Of a DNA stretch of 28,700 bases, positions 7,684 through 17,058 are shown one piece after another (position 1 is the first letter of the stretch; each line of letters opens with the position of its first letter). Source of the stretch: a virus; the IMG/VR virus record IMGVR_UViG_3300046517_001357, positions 1-28,700 of that record; one strand, given 5' to 3'. Under the pieces are notes generated by a model that saw only the letters and a program-made list of their open reading frames with translations, was not told the DNA's origin and searched no databases. The position numbers were made by a program, and so were the translations under genes.

Positions 7684-9283
7684 GCTCACCCAATCACCGC
7701 CCCCCGGCATCGTGAGGCAGTCAACCTCCGAGGCGACATCGGGGCATTGGTACGACAGCAATAACGTGAGGTGGCGCGGCGGGGTCATGGTGCCGGTTGG
7801 CGGCAATGCCATGGTGTTCGCGTCAGGCGTTGCCGACGTTCCCAGAGACATCATCACCTGGCACGACAACAGCTATAAGCGCTGGGCGGCGTATGGCACG
7901 GATACCAAGCTGTGGGCGTACTGCTTCGACACGCAGGTGCTCTACGACATCACCCCGACAGGGACGCCCCCGATCCTGCCGCCGGGGTATGCCTCCGGCT
8001 ATGGCCTCGGGTTCTACGGCGATGGCGTCTATGGCATCAGCAGCGCCAGCGGCGGCCCGATCGGCCCGCCAGGCATCCTCGGCCACGTCACCGACTGGTG
8101 GTCGATGGACACGTTCGGTGAGCTGCTCGTGGTCGTCCCGACCCAGGACGGACATCTGTATAGCTGGAACCCGAACACGCCCAACACGAAAGCCGCGCAG
8201 GTGCTCAACGCGCCGACCAGCAACCGCGGCGTCATCGTCACCGATCAGCGGCAGGTCGTGCTGTATGGCGCAGGCGGCGATCCGCGGGCTGTCGCCTGGT
8301 CGGATCAGGAGGATATGACGGTCTGGGCGCCGGACGTGACCAACCTCGCCGGCTCCAAGCAGCTCGTCACCAACGCCCACGCCCTGACCGCGTGCAAGGT
8401 GGCCGCGGGCATCCTGCTGTTCACCACCAACGACGTGCATCTGATGAGCTATGTCGGGCCGCCCTATGCGTATGGCATCAACCAGATTGCGGCCGGCTGT
8501 GGCCCCATCTCACCGCGCGCGGTGGCTGGCGCTGGCGGTTTCGTTGCCTGGATGAGCCTGCAGAACTTCTGGCTCTACAACGGCAACGTGCAGGTGCTGG
8601 GCTGCGATGTGAAGAACTGGTTTTTCAGCGTGCTGAAGGCCAGCAGCATCGGGCGGCTGTTCGGCTCGGCCAATCCGCAGTTCGCGGAAATCTGGTGGGA
8701 CTGGCCGGATGAGAACTCAGCCTCTGGCGAGTGCAATCGCTACATCGCGATGAACTACAGCGGTGTATTGCCAGGTGTCTATTCAGGCCAGGCCGGATCG
8801 GTGGCGGGCTACTGGCTGCTGGGTCGACGCGCACGCACCGCGGGCGATCGTATCGGCACGCTGGACTATCCCATCCTCGGCGGCATCAACCCCATAGCCA
8901 CAGGCGGCGGCGGCTGCCTGTTCCAGCACGAAACCGGCTGGACGGATAACGGGGCACCGCGCGCCAGTGCCGGCGAGGTGTTCGTGGAAAGCGGCAGCAT
9001 CAATCAGGGCGAGGGGGATATTCGTTTCGCGGTCAAGCAACTGGTGTTCGACAGCACCACCGATCCCACATTGGCAGCCAATTTTGGGTTCAAATTCCTG
9101 GCGAAAGAGCAACCGTGGGACAGCGTTGAAACCGATACTGAGTTGTACACCAAGATTAGTCATGGTTTAATGGATGTCAGAGTATCCGGGCGCAGCATTC
9201 GGATGCGGCTCGAGGCGACGGCCGATGCGCCGTTCAGTGTCGGTCGCACCCGGATCGATCTGGCCAAGGCGGGGAAGCGCTGA
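7676..9283 (+). CDS. Large virion protein, possible tail stopper/hub, TTG start
   Basis: The frame is open from 7583, but the residues before 7676 are shadow-like (Cys/Trp-rich and overlapping the fibre gene). A TTG at 7676, with GGAAG about 9 bases upstream, starts the protein just before a PPGI-x14-GHWYDSNNVRW stretch, an N-terminal signature of large podophage structural proteins. The 535 residues look all-beta with repeated W/G/Y blades (WHDNSYKRWAAYGT, LYSWNPN, DPRAVAWSDQED, GGFVAWMSLQNFWLY). This could be a beta-propeller analogous to P22 gp10, but that link is inferred. It overlaps the next gene by one base. Confidence 0.7.
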   Translation: MPRLTQSPPPGIVRQSTSEATSGHWYDSNNVRWRGGVMVPVGGNAMVFASGVADVPRDIITWHDNSYKRWAAYGTDTKLWAYCFDTQVLYDITPTGTPPILPPGYASGYGLGFYGDGVYGISSASGGPIGPPGILGHVTDWWSMDTFGELLVVVPTQDGHLYSWNPNTPNTKAAQVLNAPTSNRGVIVTDQRQVVLYGAGGDPRAVAWSDQEDMTVWAPDVTNLAGSKQLVTNAHALTACKVAAGILLFTTNDVHLMSYVGPPYAYGINQIAAGCGPISPRAVAGAGGFVAWMSLQNFWLYNGNVQVLGCDVKNWFFSVLKASSIGRLFGSANPQFAEIWWDWPDENSASGECNRYIAMNYSGVLPGVYSGQAGSVAGYWLLGRRARTAGDRIGTLDYPILGGINPIATGGGGCLFQHETGWTDNGAPRASAGEVFVESGSINQGEGDIRFAVKQLVFDSTTDPTLAANFGFKFLAKEQPWDSVETDTELYTKISHGLMDVRVSGRSIRMRLEATADAPFSVGRTRIDLAKAGKR

Positions 9284-9498
9284 TGCCGACACCCTACGCG
9301 CCAGCACCGTTCATCGCGCCGGTCAGCGGCAGCCTCGAGCAGCGGCTGGCGGCGATCGCCAACGCCATCAATCGCAAGGCCGATGCGACCGCGACGCCAA
9401 GCTTCGGAGCCATCGTGCTGCGCGCGCCGGATGGCAGCAGTTGGAATGTATCGGTCGATGTGACCGGGGCGCTGGTCACCGCGCAGGTTGTGCCATGA
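9283..9498 (+). CDS. Small virion-module protein, unknown function
   Basis: The 71-residue product starts within the previous stop (TGATG). It has a Pro/Ala-rich start, a helix (SLEQRLAAIANAINRKAD) and a short beta end (SFGAIVLRAPDGSSWNVSVD). It overlaps the following gene by four bases (ATGA). No family is recognised; position suggests a minor tail component or chaperone. Confidence 0.6.
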   Translation: MPTPYAPAPFIAPVSGSLEQRLAAIANAINRKADATATPSFGAIVLRAPDGSSWNVSVDVTGALVTAQVVP

Positions 9499-9863
9499 GC
9501 CTTTCCGGCGGCGAGAAGGCACACCGGCTACAGAAGGCGCTGGAGTATGGCGGCGCGACACACAGGCTCGATGACGTGGTGCGGATGCTGAAGGCAGGAC
9601 AGGCGCAACTTTGGGAGAATGAAGGCGCGGTGATCATTACCGAGGTCAACGATTACCCGCTGCGGAAAGCCGTTCACTATTGGCTCCTCGCTGGTAGCTT
9701 GCGCGATGTGCTCGCACTGGAACACGACATAAATCCATGGGCGGTGGAGAACGGTTGCACCGTAGCGACGGCATGTGGCCGGCGTGGCTGGGGCCGCGTC
9801 GCTGCCCCTACGGGATGGAAGCCGTGGCTGCCTAACTTCTACAAGGATTTGCGCCATGGGTAG
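9495..9863 (+). CDS. Small conserved podophage protein, possibly GNAT-like
   Basis: The start is the ATG at 9495, which overlaps the preceding stop; an open frame upstream was not used. The 122 residues include AQLWENEGAVIITEV, an AVHYWLLAGSLRDVLALE helix, WAVENGCTVATACGRRGWGR and a Trp/Pro-rich end. This GCT-x-GRRGW pattern is one I associate with small phage virion proteins of acetyltransferase-like fold, but I see no convincing acetyl-CoA loop, so enzymatic activity should not be assumed. It overlaps the next gene by eight bases. Confidence 0.65.
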   Translation: MSLSGGEKAHRLQKALEYGGATHRLDDVVRMLKAGQAQLWENEGAVIITEVNDYPLRKAVHYWLLAGSLRDVLALEHDINPWAVENGCTVATACGRRGWGRVAAPTGWKPWLPNFYKDLRHG

Positions 9864-10944
9864 CAAGGGCGGCAGCCAGCAAACGGCAAATAACGGCACA
9901 TCAAACACATCGGGCACGTCGTCAACGCAACTCCCGTCATGGCTGACCGGTGCGGCGCAGCAAGCTGTCGGCACCGCGCAGACGCTGTCGCAAGACCCCA
10001 ACCTGTTCAATCCCTACCCAGGTCAACAAGTTGCCGACGTGTCGCCCGGCATCCAGGCCGGCTGGAACTACGGCACCAACGCCGACCCGAACCAGATGGC
10101 GCGGCAGATCGGTGGCACCACCGGCAACATCTATTCGGCCATCAGCGGCATGGCACTGCCGCAGCAACAACAGTATCTACAGGGCGGCATTCAGCAGGCG
10201 CAGGGGCTGCTAGGGGGATGGGCGGGGCAGGGACCGGCCAGCGCGCAAGGCGTGGCGCAGGACGCGATGAGCATGATGAGCCCATACGCGCAATCGGTCA
10301 TCGATCCGACGCTGGCGTTGGGGCGCCAGGCGCTGGCGCAGAACCTCCAGCAAGTGGGCGCGAACGCCAATCAGGCCGGTGCCTTTGGCGGTAGCCGGCA
10401 GGGCGTTATGGAGGGTATGGCGCAGGCGCAGGGCGCGCTCAATGAGCAAAATGTCCTCGGCAACCTGCTGAACACCGGGTATGGCCAGGCGCTGACCCAG
10501 GCGGGCAATCTCGCCAATACCAGGCAGCAGCTCGGTGAGGGTGCGGCCGGCAATCTGGCGTCGATGTATGGCAACGCCGGCAGCGCCCTGGCGGGCTACG
10601 GGCAGACCGATCTTACCAACGCGCTGCAAACCGGCTCGGGACTGCCGCAGCAGTATCTGCAGAACCTGCTCGGCATTGGCGCCGGGCAGCAGAGCCAGCA
10701 ACAGGCGGGGATCAACGCGGCGATGGGCAACTACTACGCGCAGCAGCAGCAGCCGGTCCAAAATCTCGATCTGCTGCTCAGCGCGGTGACCGGCGTACCC
10801 TACGGCACCACGGGCACACAGTCAGGCACAGGCGGGACCACCGGCACCACGACGGGCAGCACAAATCCCGGCGTTGGGAGCACAGTTGCGAGTGGCATCG
10901 GCACTGCCGCCGCTGTCGCCGGTACCATCGCGCTGATCGCATGA
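9856..10944 (+). CDS. Gly/Gln-rich internal virion or DNA-transfer protein
   Basis: ATG 9856 was chosen because the protein from here (MGSKGGSQQ) matches the disordered Ser/Gly/Thr start of this class. It has 362 residues. The diagnostic core is MSPYAQSVIDPTLALGRQAL followed by GAFGGSRQGVMEGMAQAQ, seen in many podophage internal or ejection proteins. The rest is Gln/Ala/Gly-rich helix, with a Thr/Gly linker and a hydrophobic C-terminal stretch (VASGIGTAAAVAGTIALIA) that could insert into membrane. It likely travels with the DNA or forms part of the ejection apparatus. It overlaps the next gene by four bases. Confidence 0.65.
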   Translation: MGSKGGSQQTANNGTSNTSGTSSTQLPSWLTGAAQQAVGTAQTLSQDPNLFNPYPGQQVADVSPGIQAGWNYGTNADPNQMARQIGGTTGNIYSAISGMALPQQQQYLQGGIQQAQGLLGGWAGQGPASAQGVAQDAMSMMSPYAQSVIDPTLALGRQALAQNLQQVGANANQAGAFGGSRQGVMEGMAQAQGALNEQNVLGNLLNTGYGQALTQAGNLANTRQQLGEGAAGNLASMYGNAGSALAGYGQTDLTNALQTGSGLPQQYLQNLLGIGAGQQSQQQAGINAAMGNYYAQQQQPVQNLDLLLSAVTGVPYGTTGTQSGTGGTTGTTTGSTNPGVGSTVASGIGTAAAVAGTIALIA

Positions 10945-11588
10945 CGCAGCCCACCGCCCCCTTGGATACGCTTATGGGCCTGCGCTTCAACGTGCTTCAG
11001 GGTGCCACGTTGGCGCTGACCGAGGCGGCCCACGTCAGCGCGCTGCTGGCGATGATGGAGCCTGAGCAGGACGCCACGGTACTGGATCTCGGCTGCGGCA
11101 TCGGTGGCGTGGCGCAGTTGATGGGCGCCGAGCGGCCAGATCTGCGATTTGCGCTGGTCAACAGCGAGCCGCTGCAACTCGCGATGGCCGACCCGAAAAT
11201 GCTGCGGGTGCTGGCCGATTACCACCACGTCCCGCTGCCGGATGGCTACGCCTCCGGGGCCATGTTCCTCTACTCGTTGTGCTACGGGCGTCTGCTCGAT
11301 GCCCTGCCCTCGGCGCACCGTCTCGTGCAACCGGATGGCTGGCTGTTCGTGTACGACTTCGAGCGGCTTAGCGGCGACAACACGCTGATGGAGCAGCGGC
11401 TAGGATGCCACGCCGTCAGCGTCGAGCAGACACAGGCCGCAGCCGAGGCAGCCGGCTGGCGCATCGTGTCCTGGGAGCGCCTCAAGCCGCATCCCGAGCG
11501 GTTCTCGATGGCCTGCGCTATCGTGCCGGATGGCGCCGCTATCTTCAGCCAGATCGCCCTGGTCGCCTGGCGCGCGGTGCGGCAATGA
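10941..11588 (+). CDS. Class I SAM-dependent methyltransferase in the late operon
   Basis: The 215-residue product has SAM-binding motif I at residues 47-56 (VLDLGCGIGG). An acidic/polar motif II follows (FALVNSEPL), then VPLPDGYASGAMFLYSLC at the motif IV position and a WLFVYDFERL strand. There is no DPPY/NPPY motif, so it resembles small-molecule or protein methyltransferases (Methyltransf_11 type) more than DNA methylases. Its stop overlaps by ATGA the PAPS-reductase-like gene, suggesting the two act together. A metabolic or modification gene inside a virion operon is unexpected; the substrate is unknown. Confidence 0.8.
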   Translation: MTQPTAPLDTLMGLRFNVLQGATLALTEAAHVSALLAMMEPEQDATVLDLGCGIGGVAQLMGAERPDLRFALVNSEPLQLAMADPKMLRVLADYHHVPLPDGYASGAMFLYSLCYGRLLDALPSAHRLVQPDGWLFVYDFERLSGDNTLMEQRLGCHAVSVEQTQAAAEAAGWRIVSWERLKPHPERFSMACAIVPDGAAIFSQIALVAWRAVRQ

Positions 11589-12331
11589 GCGAGCGCCTGG
11601 ATCGACACGACAAGATCGCGCTGGCCTTCAGCGGCGGCAAGGATAGCCTCGCGTGCGTGTATCTACTCCGGGAGGACTGGGACCGCATTTGCGTCTACCA
11701 CATTGATACCGGGGACGAGCTGCCGGAAATGCGCGAAAGCGTGGCAGCGATCGAGGCCATGGTGCCGCATTTCGTCCGCGTCCAAACCGATGTGACAAGC
11801 TGGATCGAGCGCAACGGCATCCCCACCGATCTCGTGCCGCATACGGCACACTATCTCGGGCAGGTGATGGGCGAGGGGAGCACACGGCTGGCCTCGCGCT
11901 ACGATTGCTGCCGGGACAATCGCGCCGGCCCGCTGTTTGCCAGGATCGTGGCAGACGGCAACACGATGATGATCAGCGGCATTCGACAGAACGACATGCG
12001 GATCATGCCATCGCATGACGGCGATGTGCTGGACGGCATCGAGGTGTTCTACCCGCTGGAGACGTGGAGCACCGCCGACGTGCTGGGGTATCTGGCGCGC
12101 GTCGGGGCACCACTGCCGGCGTTCTATCCGGAGCTGGAGCACGGCGTGGATTGCGCTGGGTGCTCTGCCTGGTGGTCGGAGAAACGTGGCGCGTGGCTGC
12201 GGCGGCAGCATCCGGAAATCCATCAGCGGTATGTCGCGCGGTTGCGGATGATCGATCAGGAGATCAGCGAGCCGTTGCGGTTGCTGACCAACGAGATAGC
12301 GACGGAGCTGAACGATGCCCACTGCTCTTGA
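11585..12331 (+). CDS. PAPS-reductase-family PP-loop enzyme (late operon copy)
   Basis: The 248-residue product carries the PP-loop SGGKDS at residues 16-21, followed by VYHIDTGDELPEM, the adenylation fold of the PAPS reductase/ATP-pyrophosphatase group. Later come RYDCCRDNRAG, SGIRQNDMRIM, a YPLETWSTADVLGYL segment typical of the family, and a DCAGCSAWW Cys pair. The Cys residues could hold a metal cluster or act in sulphur transfer; neither is shown. The family includes CysH and DndC-like proteins; I cannot place it closer. It begins within the methyltransferase stop and ends 17 bases inside the next gene. Confidence 0.8.
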   Translation: MSERLDRHDKIALAFSGGKDSLACVYLLREDWDRICVYHIDTGDELPEMRESVAAIEAMVPHFVRVQTDVTSWIERNGIPTDLVPHTAHYLGQVMGEGSTRLASRYDCCRDNRAGPLFARIVADGNTMMISGIRQNDMRIMPSHDGDVLDGIEVFYPLETWSTADVLGYLARVGAPLPAFYPELEHGVDCAGCSAWWSEKRGAWLRRQHPEIHQRYVARLRMIDQEISEPLRLLTNEIATELNDAHCS

Positions 12332-12722
12332 TGGCACCTTCACACCGACTGCCGATGTGCTCGCCCAGTGGGGCAACGAGCAGATCCCTGTGGGCCAGGG
12401 CGGGTTCGTTGATAGCGGAACCTGGAACCAGCCAGGCGACACTGGCGGTGGCATCGACGCTGCTGGTCTTGCCAAGGCGATGGAAGGGCTTAAGGCTGGT
12501 ACCCCGCAGCAGCCGGCGGCGTCAAACCTGCCGGCAGGCGCGTCAGCGGCATCGGGCGGGGCTTCCTCGGGTGCCTACAGCGGCAACCCGGCTGGCATGC
12601 ACGGCCTCGTGCAGATGCTGATGGAGCGTGTTGCTGCACTGCGAGCCGCATCCAACCCGGCCAACGCGCGCCCGGTCAACCTCCAGGGCGGTTCGCGGCC
12701 TAGCGGCTTATTGGGGTTGTAA
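12315..12722 (+). CDS. Low-complexity virion-module protein
   Basis: The 135 residues follow a GGAG site and start inside the end of the PP-loop gene. The composition is Gly/Ala/Ser/Pro-rich with an internal helix (GMHGLVQMLMERVAALRAAS). It is likely a partly disordered virion or scaffold-like protein expressed with the following ejection protein. No family is recognised. Confidence 0.6.
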   Translation: MPTALDGTFTPTADVLAQWGNEQIPVGQGGFVDSGTWNQPGDTGGGIDAAGLAKAMEGLKAGTPQQPAASNLPAGASAASGGASSGAYSGNPAGMHGLVQMLMERVAALRAASNPANARPVNLQGGSRPSGLLGL

Positions 12723-12724
12723 CC

Positions 12725-15079
12725 ATGGCAGCACCTGACACCGAGACACAGGCCCCACCTGACTACTCTGGGGCATCGCCAAACCTACTAGCGGCGCTGA
12801 AGAACCTAGGCGGCGGCGGCGCGCCGCTCGATTACGGCTCGCTTGCACAGCAGCTCCTGCAACAGCCCACGCTGCCGCAACCCGACACCACGCCGGTCAC
12901 ACGCGGGCTACTCTCGCGGATCGGTGAGGCACTTGGCGGCGGCCAGGTCAGCGGCGTCATGTCGCCAGCACAGCAGGAGATGGCCGGACTGCGCTCGCTG
13001 CGCGATTTCGGCACATCGCTGATCGCGGGCTCTGGCTACTATCCCGGCAAGCCGGCGCTCGGTGCCTTCGCGGAGGGCTTCCAGGGCGCCGAACGAAGCC
13101 AACGAGGATCGGAGCAGCAGGCGGCGGCCACGCTCGCGGCGCAGCAGCAATACGCCGCAGGGCAGCAGCAGCAGTATCTGGAGCGGCTCAAGACGGCGCT
13201 GCCGCTGCTGCAGATGCAGTACGGGGCGAGCATCCCCAACCCACTGCTCAGCGCTAACACGCCAGCCGTGCCGGGAACAGCGACAGGCGCTGGGAAGCCA
13301 GGCGGGGGCGGCGTCGCGCTGACACCGTTCATCGCCAAGAACCTGCCGGCAGGCGTGACACCCGCCGAGGACCAGATGGTGCGCACCGTCATCGGCGAGG
13401 CCGGCGGCGAGCCGCTGACCGGACAGCAGGGCGTCGCGGCGGTCATCAAGAACCGGATGGCGGCAGGCAAGCAGGATGCGCAGAGCGTCATCTTCGCGCC
13501 CAACCAGTTCGAGCCGTGGAACAACCCGGCGACCAGGGCTAAGCTTGAGACGATCGATCCAGGCTCGCAGCTGTATCAGGACGTGCTGAACAAGGCCGTA
13601 CGCCCGGTGATGAGCGGCGACGCGCAAGACCCGACCGGCGGCGCCACCAACTTCTACAGCCCAACGGCGCAGAAAGCCCTCGGGCGCGATACCCCAAGCT
13701 GGGCAGCGGGGCAGACGCCCTCCACCGTCATCGGCGGCCATCAGTTCTACAAGCTGCCGTTTGGTCCAGGGACACAGGTTGCGGGGCCTGGAGCGCCTCC
13801 AAGCGGGCCTAGCGAGCCTGCCGCGCCATCGACCGCCACCGATACGCCCCCGCCACCAGCGGCGTCTCCAGCGCCCGCCGGGCTGACGTTCGAGCAGTTC
13901 CAGGCGCAGCATCCGATCGCCATCAACGCCGCCGACTACACGGTCACCCCCCCGGGTCTGGCCGAGGCTAAGGCAGCGCAGGCCGCGGCCGCACAGCAAC
14001 TCTCGCTGGCGCGCGCGGGACGCGGCGGAGATCCCAACAAGTCGCTGTCCGACTACAACACGGCTACCCAGGCGGTGAACAAGCTGCAGCAGGACGCGCA
14101 GGCCAAGTCACTCGAGCTGCAGCAGGCTGCGCAGAAGAATGCGCTGGATACCCAACGGCAACTCTACGGCGAGGAGATGACCCGCCAGCAGCAGGCGAAG
14201 CTGAAGGCCGATGAACTTGCGCAGGCTGCGAAGCTGAAGGCTGATGAGCTGGCGCAGGCGGCAGCGGAGGCCGACAAACAGCGGGCGGCGGCGGTGCAGT
14301 TGGAGCAGGTGAAGGCCGGGCAGACATTCCATCAAAAGATCGAGGAGCAATCAGCCCAATACGCGCAGGACAACACCATCAAGCCGATGGCTGCACAGGC
14401 GACAAAAGCGCATCAGATGAACCTGGGCCTGTCGCAACTCCTGCCAGTGCTCCAGGATCTGCCGAAGGGCGGTGGCGCGTTGGGCAGCGTGCTCGATGCC
14501 CATCCTGATCTGGCGCCGCTATTCAATACCGCCGGCATCCTTACCGACCGATCGGCCGATGCGGTGCGCCTGGTCAATGGCCTGGTGTCCAACATCTCGA
14601 CCGAGATGAAACCAACCGGCCTTGGCGCGCTACGAGAATACGAGTGGGACGCCTTCAAGGCGCAACTTCCGAGCCTGCTTTCGACGCCTGCAGGGCAGCA
14701 GAAAGCCGTCGCGATGCTGATGAACATGAACAATCGCATTGCCCAAGAGCACAGTTGGATGAACAACTATTTCAACCGCAAAATCCCCGACGATATGTCG
14801 GCAAAACCAGGCGCTATGCGTTCGGCGCATAACCTTGACACTGACGGCGCCGAGAGCGCTCAGCAACGTATGGACAAAGAACTGGGGCCGATCATTCCAA
14901 GTTTCACTGGCCAGTTGAGTGGCGCCAATCAGGCGCAATGGGAGCAGTCCCTGCCTCCCGGCAAACCCTATTACAAAGTCTGGGCAGTGCCTGATCCGAA
15001 GAACCCTGGCCAGCCAAGACGCGATGCCAACGGCAATGTCATGACCACCAAAACGCTGGAGGTCAGGCCATGGCAGTAG
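12725..15079 (+). CDS. Internal virion protein with SleB-type cell-wall hydrolase domain
   Basis: The product has 784 residues. Residues about 215-350 match the SleB/Hydrolase_2 fold: MVRTVIGEAGGEP with probable catalytic Glu225, then QQGVAAVIKNRM, NQFEPW and DPTGGATNFY (residues 302-311). Such domains cut peptidoglycan so that short-tailed phages can pass DNA through the wall. Residues about 400-560 are Ala/Gln/Lys-rich coiled coil with an 11-residue tandem repeat (KLKADELAQAA). The C-terminal third is helical and polar. A Gly/Pro-rich N-terminus precedes the domain. No signal peptide is present, consistent with packaging in the particle. It overlaps the next gene by ten bases. Confidence 0.8.
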   Translation: MAAPDTETQAPPDYSGASPNLLAALKNLGGGGAPLDYGSLAQQLLQQPTLPQPDTTPVTRGLLSRIGEALGGGQVSGVMSPAQQEMAGLRSLRDFGTSLIAGSGYYPGKPALGAFAEGFQGAERSQRGSEQQAAATLAAQQQYAAGQQQQYLERLKTALPLLQMQYGASIPNPLLSANTPAVPGTATGAGKPGGGGVALTPFIAKNLPAGVTPAEDQMVRTVIGEAGGEPLTGQQGVAAVIKNRMAAGKQDAQSVIFAPNQFEPWNNPATRAKLETIDPGSQLYQDVLNKAVRPVMSGDAQDPTGGATNFYSPTAQKALGRDTPSWAAGQTPSTVIGGHQFYKLPFGPGTQVAGPGAPPSGPSEPAAPSTATDTPPPPAASPAPAGLTFEQFQAQHPIAINAADYTVTPPGLAEAKAAQAAAAQQLSLARAGRGGDPNKSLSDYNTATQAVNKLQQDAQAKSLELQQAAQKNALDTQRQLYGEEMTRQQQAKLKADELAQAAKLKADELAQAAAEADKQRAAAVQLEQVKAGQTFHQKIEEQSAQYAQDNTIKPMAAQATKAHQMNLGLSQLLPVLQDLPKGGGALGSVLDAHPDLAPLFNTAGILTDRSADAVRLVNGLVSNISTEMKPTGLGALREYEWDAFKAQLPSLLSTPAGQQKAVAMLMNMNNRIAQEHSWMNNYFNRKIPDDMSAKPGAMRSAHNLDTDGAESAQQRMDKELGPIIPSFTGQLSGANQAQWEQSLPPGKPYYKVWAVPDPKNPGQPRRDANGNVMTTKTLEVRPWQ

Positions 15080-17058
15080 GAGACGACCTCCCGCTATTGC
15101 CCGCTGATGCTGTAGCGGCACAACCGCCGCTCGCTGAGCAGCAACGCCAGCACACAGAGCAACAGGCACCATCGGGGGATGCTCTGCCGCTCGCTCCTGC
15201 GCCGACGCCTGGTATCCTGGATAGCTCGTGGTCGGTGGCTGGTAAGCGGTTGTGGGACGCCGGTACGCGCGGCGTTGGGCTTGGCACACGCGCCACTGTG
15301 GAGGGGCTTTCATCGCTGCCGATCATGGCGCTGGATGTCGGCACATGGCCTGGCAGAGCAATACAGCGTGCTGCTGGCATTCCAACCGATGCGCCATCAA
15401 CCCTGCGAGACAAGGCGCTTGATGCCGCCGGATTGCCTACACCTCAGACGCCGACAGAACAGAACGTATCGACCGTCGTTGGTGGTGCTTCGGCTGCGCT
15501 GCCAGCGTTGCTGACTGGTGGCGCGCCGACCGTGGCGAATGCCTTGCGCCTGCTCGTGCAGGGCGGTGCCGGCGCTGTAGCAGGCAAGACGGCATCGGAG
15601 TCCGATCTGGTGCCGCCGTGGCTCAAACCAACCGCCGATATCGCTGGCTCGATTGCCGGAGCACGATTTGCTGATGCCGCCGCCAACCTTGGTGTCAAAG
15701 GCGTCAATGCCATCGCTGGCAACATGAGTCCCATCTACCAGGCGTTTCAGCGCAGTGGCGTCGATCCGCGTCTGCTCGGAACAGTGGCGGGTGGCGAGGG
15801 CGGCCAGTCGCTCGAAGCTGCCGCGTCGCGCATTCCATTCGCCTCCTCGGTCATGCGACCGGTGCAGCAGCAGACGGTTGACCAGTTCGGTAATTCGGTA
15901 GAGCGCACCGCCGGCCAGCTTGATCCTGCCGGGATCGGCGTTACTGCACAGACGACCGGCGATCACCTACAGAGCACCTATCGCAACTGGGTGGACAACG
16001 TCTTCAACGGGCCGCAGGGCAGGCAGGAAACCGCGTGGGCACCGCTTAATCAACGTATGGCAGGGGCGTCCGTCGATGCAGCACCATTTCGGTCTGCACT
16101 CACCGATGCGGCAAAGCCGCCAAATCTTGCCAGCCTGCCAGAGACGCAGAAGGCATGGGCATCGGGACAGGCGCAGCGATGGCTCAAGGCGCTCACTGCC
16201 GATATCGGCAGTGGCAATCTGACGTGGGAGCAGGCGCAGGCGATCAGGACGCGCATCGGTGACGCCATGGGCACGCCTGGCATCGCTGACGCTGTCGGCA
16301 TGCAGCAGTTACGACGGATGTATGGCGGCCTGGCGCAAGGTATGGAAAACAGCGCCGTTGCGAACGGTCAGGGTGCGCTGTTCAACAACGCCAACGCGGT
16401 GACGACGGCCGGTCACACGTTCATCGAGAATGTTGGCAGCAAGATTGCCAAGGCGAACAATCCCCTGCAGGAGACGATCGATCCAGAACAGGCGACCAGA
16501 AACATCCTGAACAGCGGCGACACGACGATGCAGGCGGTTCGGCAGGAGCTGCCTGATGCGGCTGATACGCTCGCTGCTTTCAAACTGCGGCAGGCGCAAA
16601 CCGCCAAGCCTTCGGTAGCAGGCGCTTACGACGACACCTCGACCGGCTCTTTCCTGTCCAACGTTAACCGCATGCGCCAGCAGACGCCTGGTGGCTACAA
16701 TGCGCTCTTCAACACGCCAGCGGTGCAAGGGCAGTTGGATGACCTGACCACCGTGGCGCAGCGCTTGCGGGCCACTGAGCGCCATCTGAACACGTCAGGC
16801 ACAGCAGAGCAGTTGGGGTGGATGCAGTACCTGCAGGGAATCGCGGAGGCCGGTAGCGAGATGAAGCTAGGAAAGCTGGCGGCTGCCATTACTGTCCCGC
16901 CCACGCTAGGCACCGGCATGGGGCGGCTGATGACAAGCCCGCTCGCGACGCGCCTGGCGGCAGCGAGGGGTATGGGACCGGGGGCGGTAGCTCCCAGCAC
17001 AGCCGGCCTGCTGGGTGCCATACCGGAAATCACCGTCCGGCCGCAGCCGGGTCAGTGA
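15070..17058 (+). CDS. Large DNA-ejection/internal virion protein
   Basis: The start follows GGAGG about 8 bases upstream. The 662 residues have a disordered Pro/Gln-rich N-terminus, then Gly/Ala-rich hydrophobic stretches (GGASAALPALLTGG, LLVQGGAGAVAG, IAGSIAGARFADAAANLG) that could insert into membrane. Long Ala/Gln-rich helical segments follow, with a second hydrophobic region near the C-terminus. This layout and the last place in the late operon fit podophage internal or ejection proteins. No enzyme motif is seen. Its stop overlaps the stop region of the convergent left operon by seven bases. Confidence 0.65.
   Translation: MAVGDDLPLLPADAVAAQPPLAEQQRQHTEQQAPSGDALPLAPAPTPGILDSSWSVAGKRLWDAGTRGVGLGTRATVEGLSSLPIMALDVGTWPGRAIQRAAGIPTDAPSTLRDKALDAAGLPTPQTPTEQNVSTVVGGASAALPALLTGGAPTVANALRLLVQGGAGAVAGKTASESDLVPPWLKPTADIAGSIAGARFADAAANLGVKGVNAIAGNMSPIYQAFQRSGVDPRLLGTVAGGEGGQSLEAAASRIPFASSVMRPVQQQTVDQFGNSVERTAGQLDPAGIGVTAQTTGDHLQSTYRNWVDNVFNGPQGRQETAWAPLNQRMAGASVDAAPFRSALTDAAKPPNLASLPETQKAWASGQAQRWLKALTADIGSGNLTWEQAQAIRTRIGDAMGTPGIADAVGMQQLRRMYGGLAQGMENSAVANGQGALFNNANAVTTAGHTFIENVGSKIAKANNPLQETIDPEQATRNILNSGDTTMQAVRQELPDAADTLAAFKLRQAQTAKPSVAGAYDDTSTGSFLSNVNRMRQQTPGGYNALFNTPAVQGQLDDLTTVAQRLRATERHLNTSGTAEQLGWMQYLQGIAEAGSEMKLGKLAAAITVPPTLGTGMGRLMTSPLATRLAAARGMGPGAVAPSTAGLLGAIPEITVRPQPGQ

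Noticed and set aside
7823-8440. Reverse-strand open frame of 205 residues
   Set aside because: Shadow of the large virion protein; His/Arg/Ala-rich and motif-free.
12908-13999. Long reverse-strand open frame (363 residues) under the hydrolase gene
   Set aside because: Arg/Gly/Leu-rich composition of a GC-rich shadow frame, no ribosome-binding site and no domain; the + strand protein has clear motifs.
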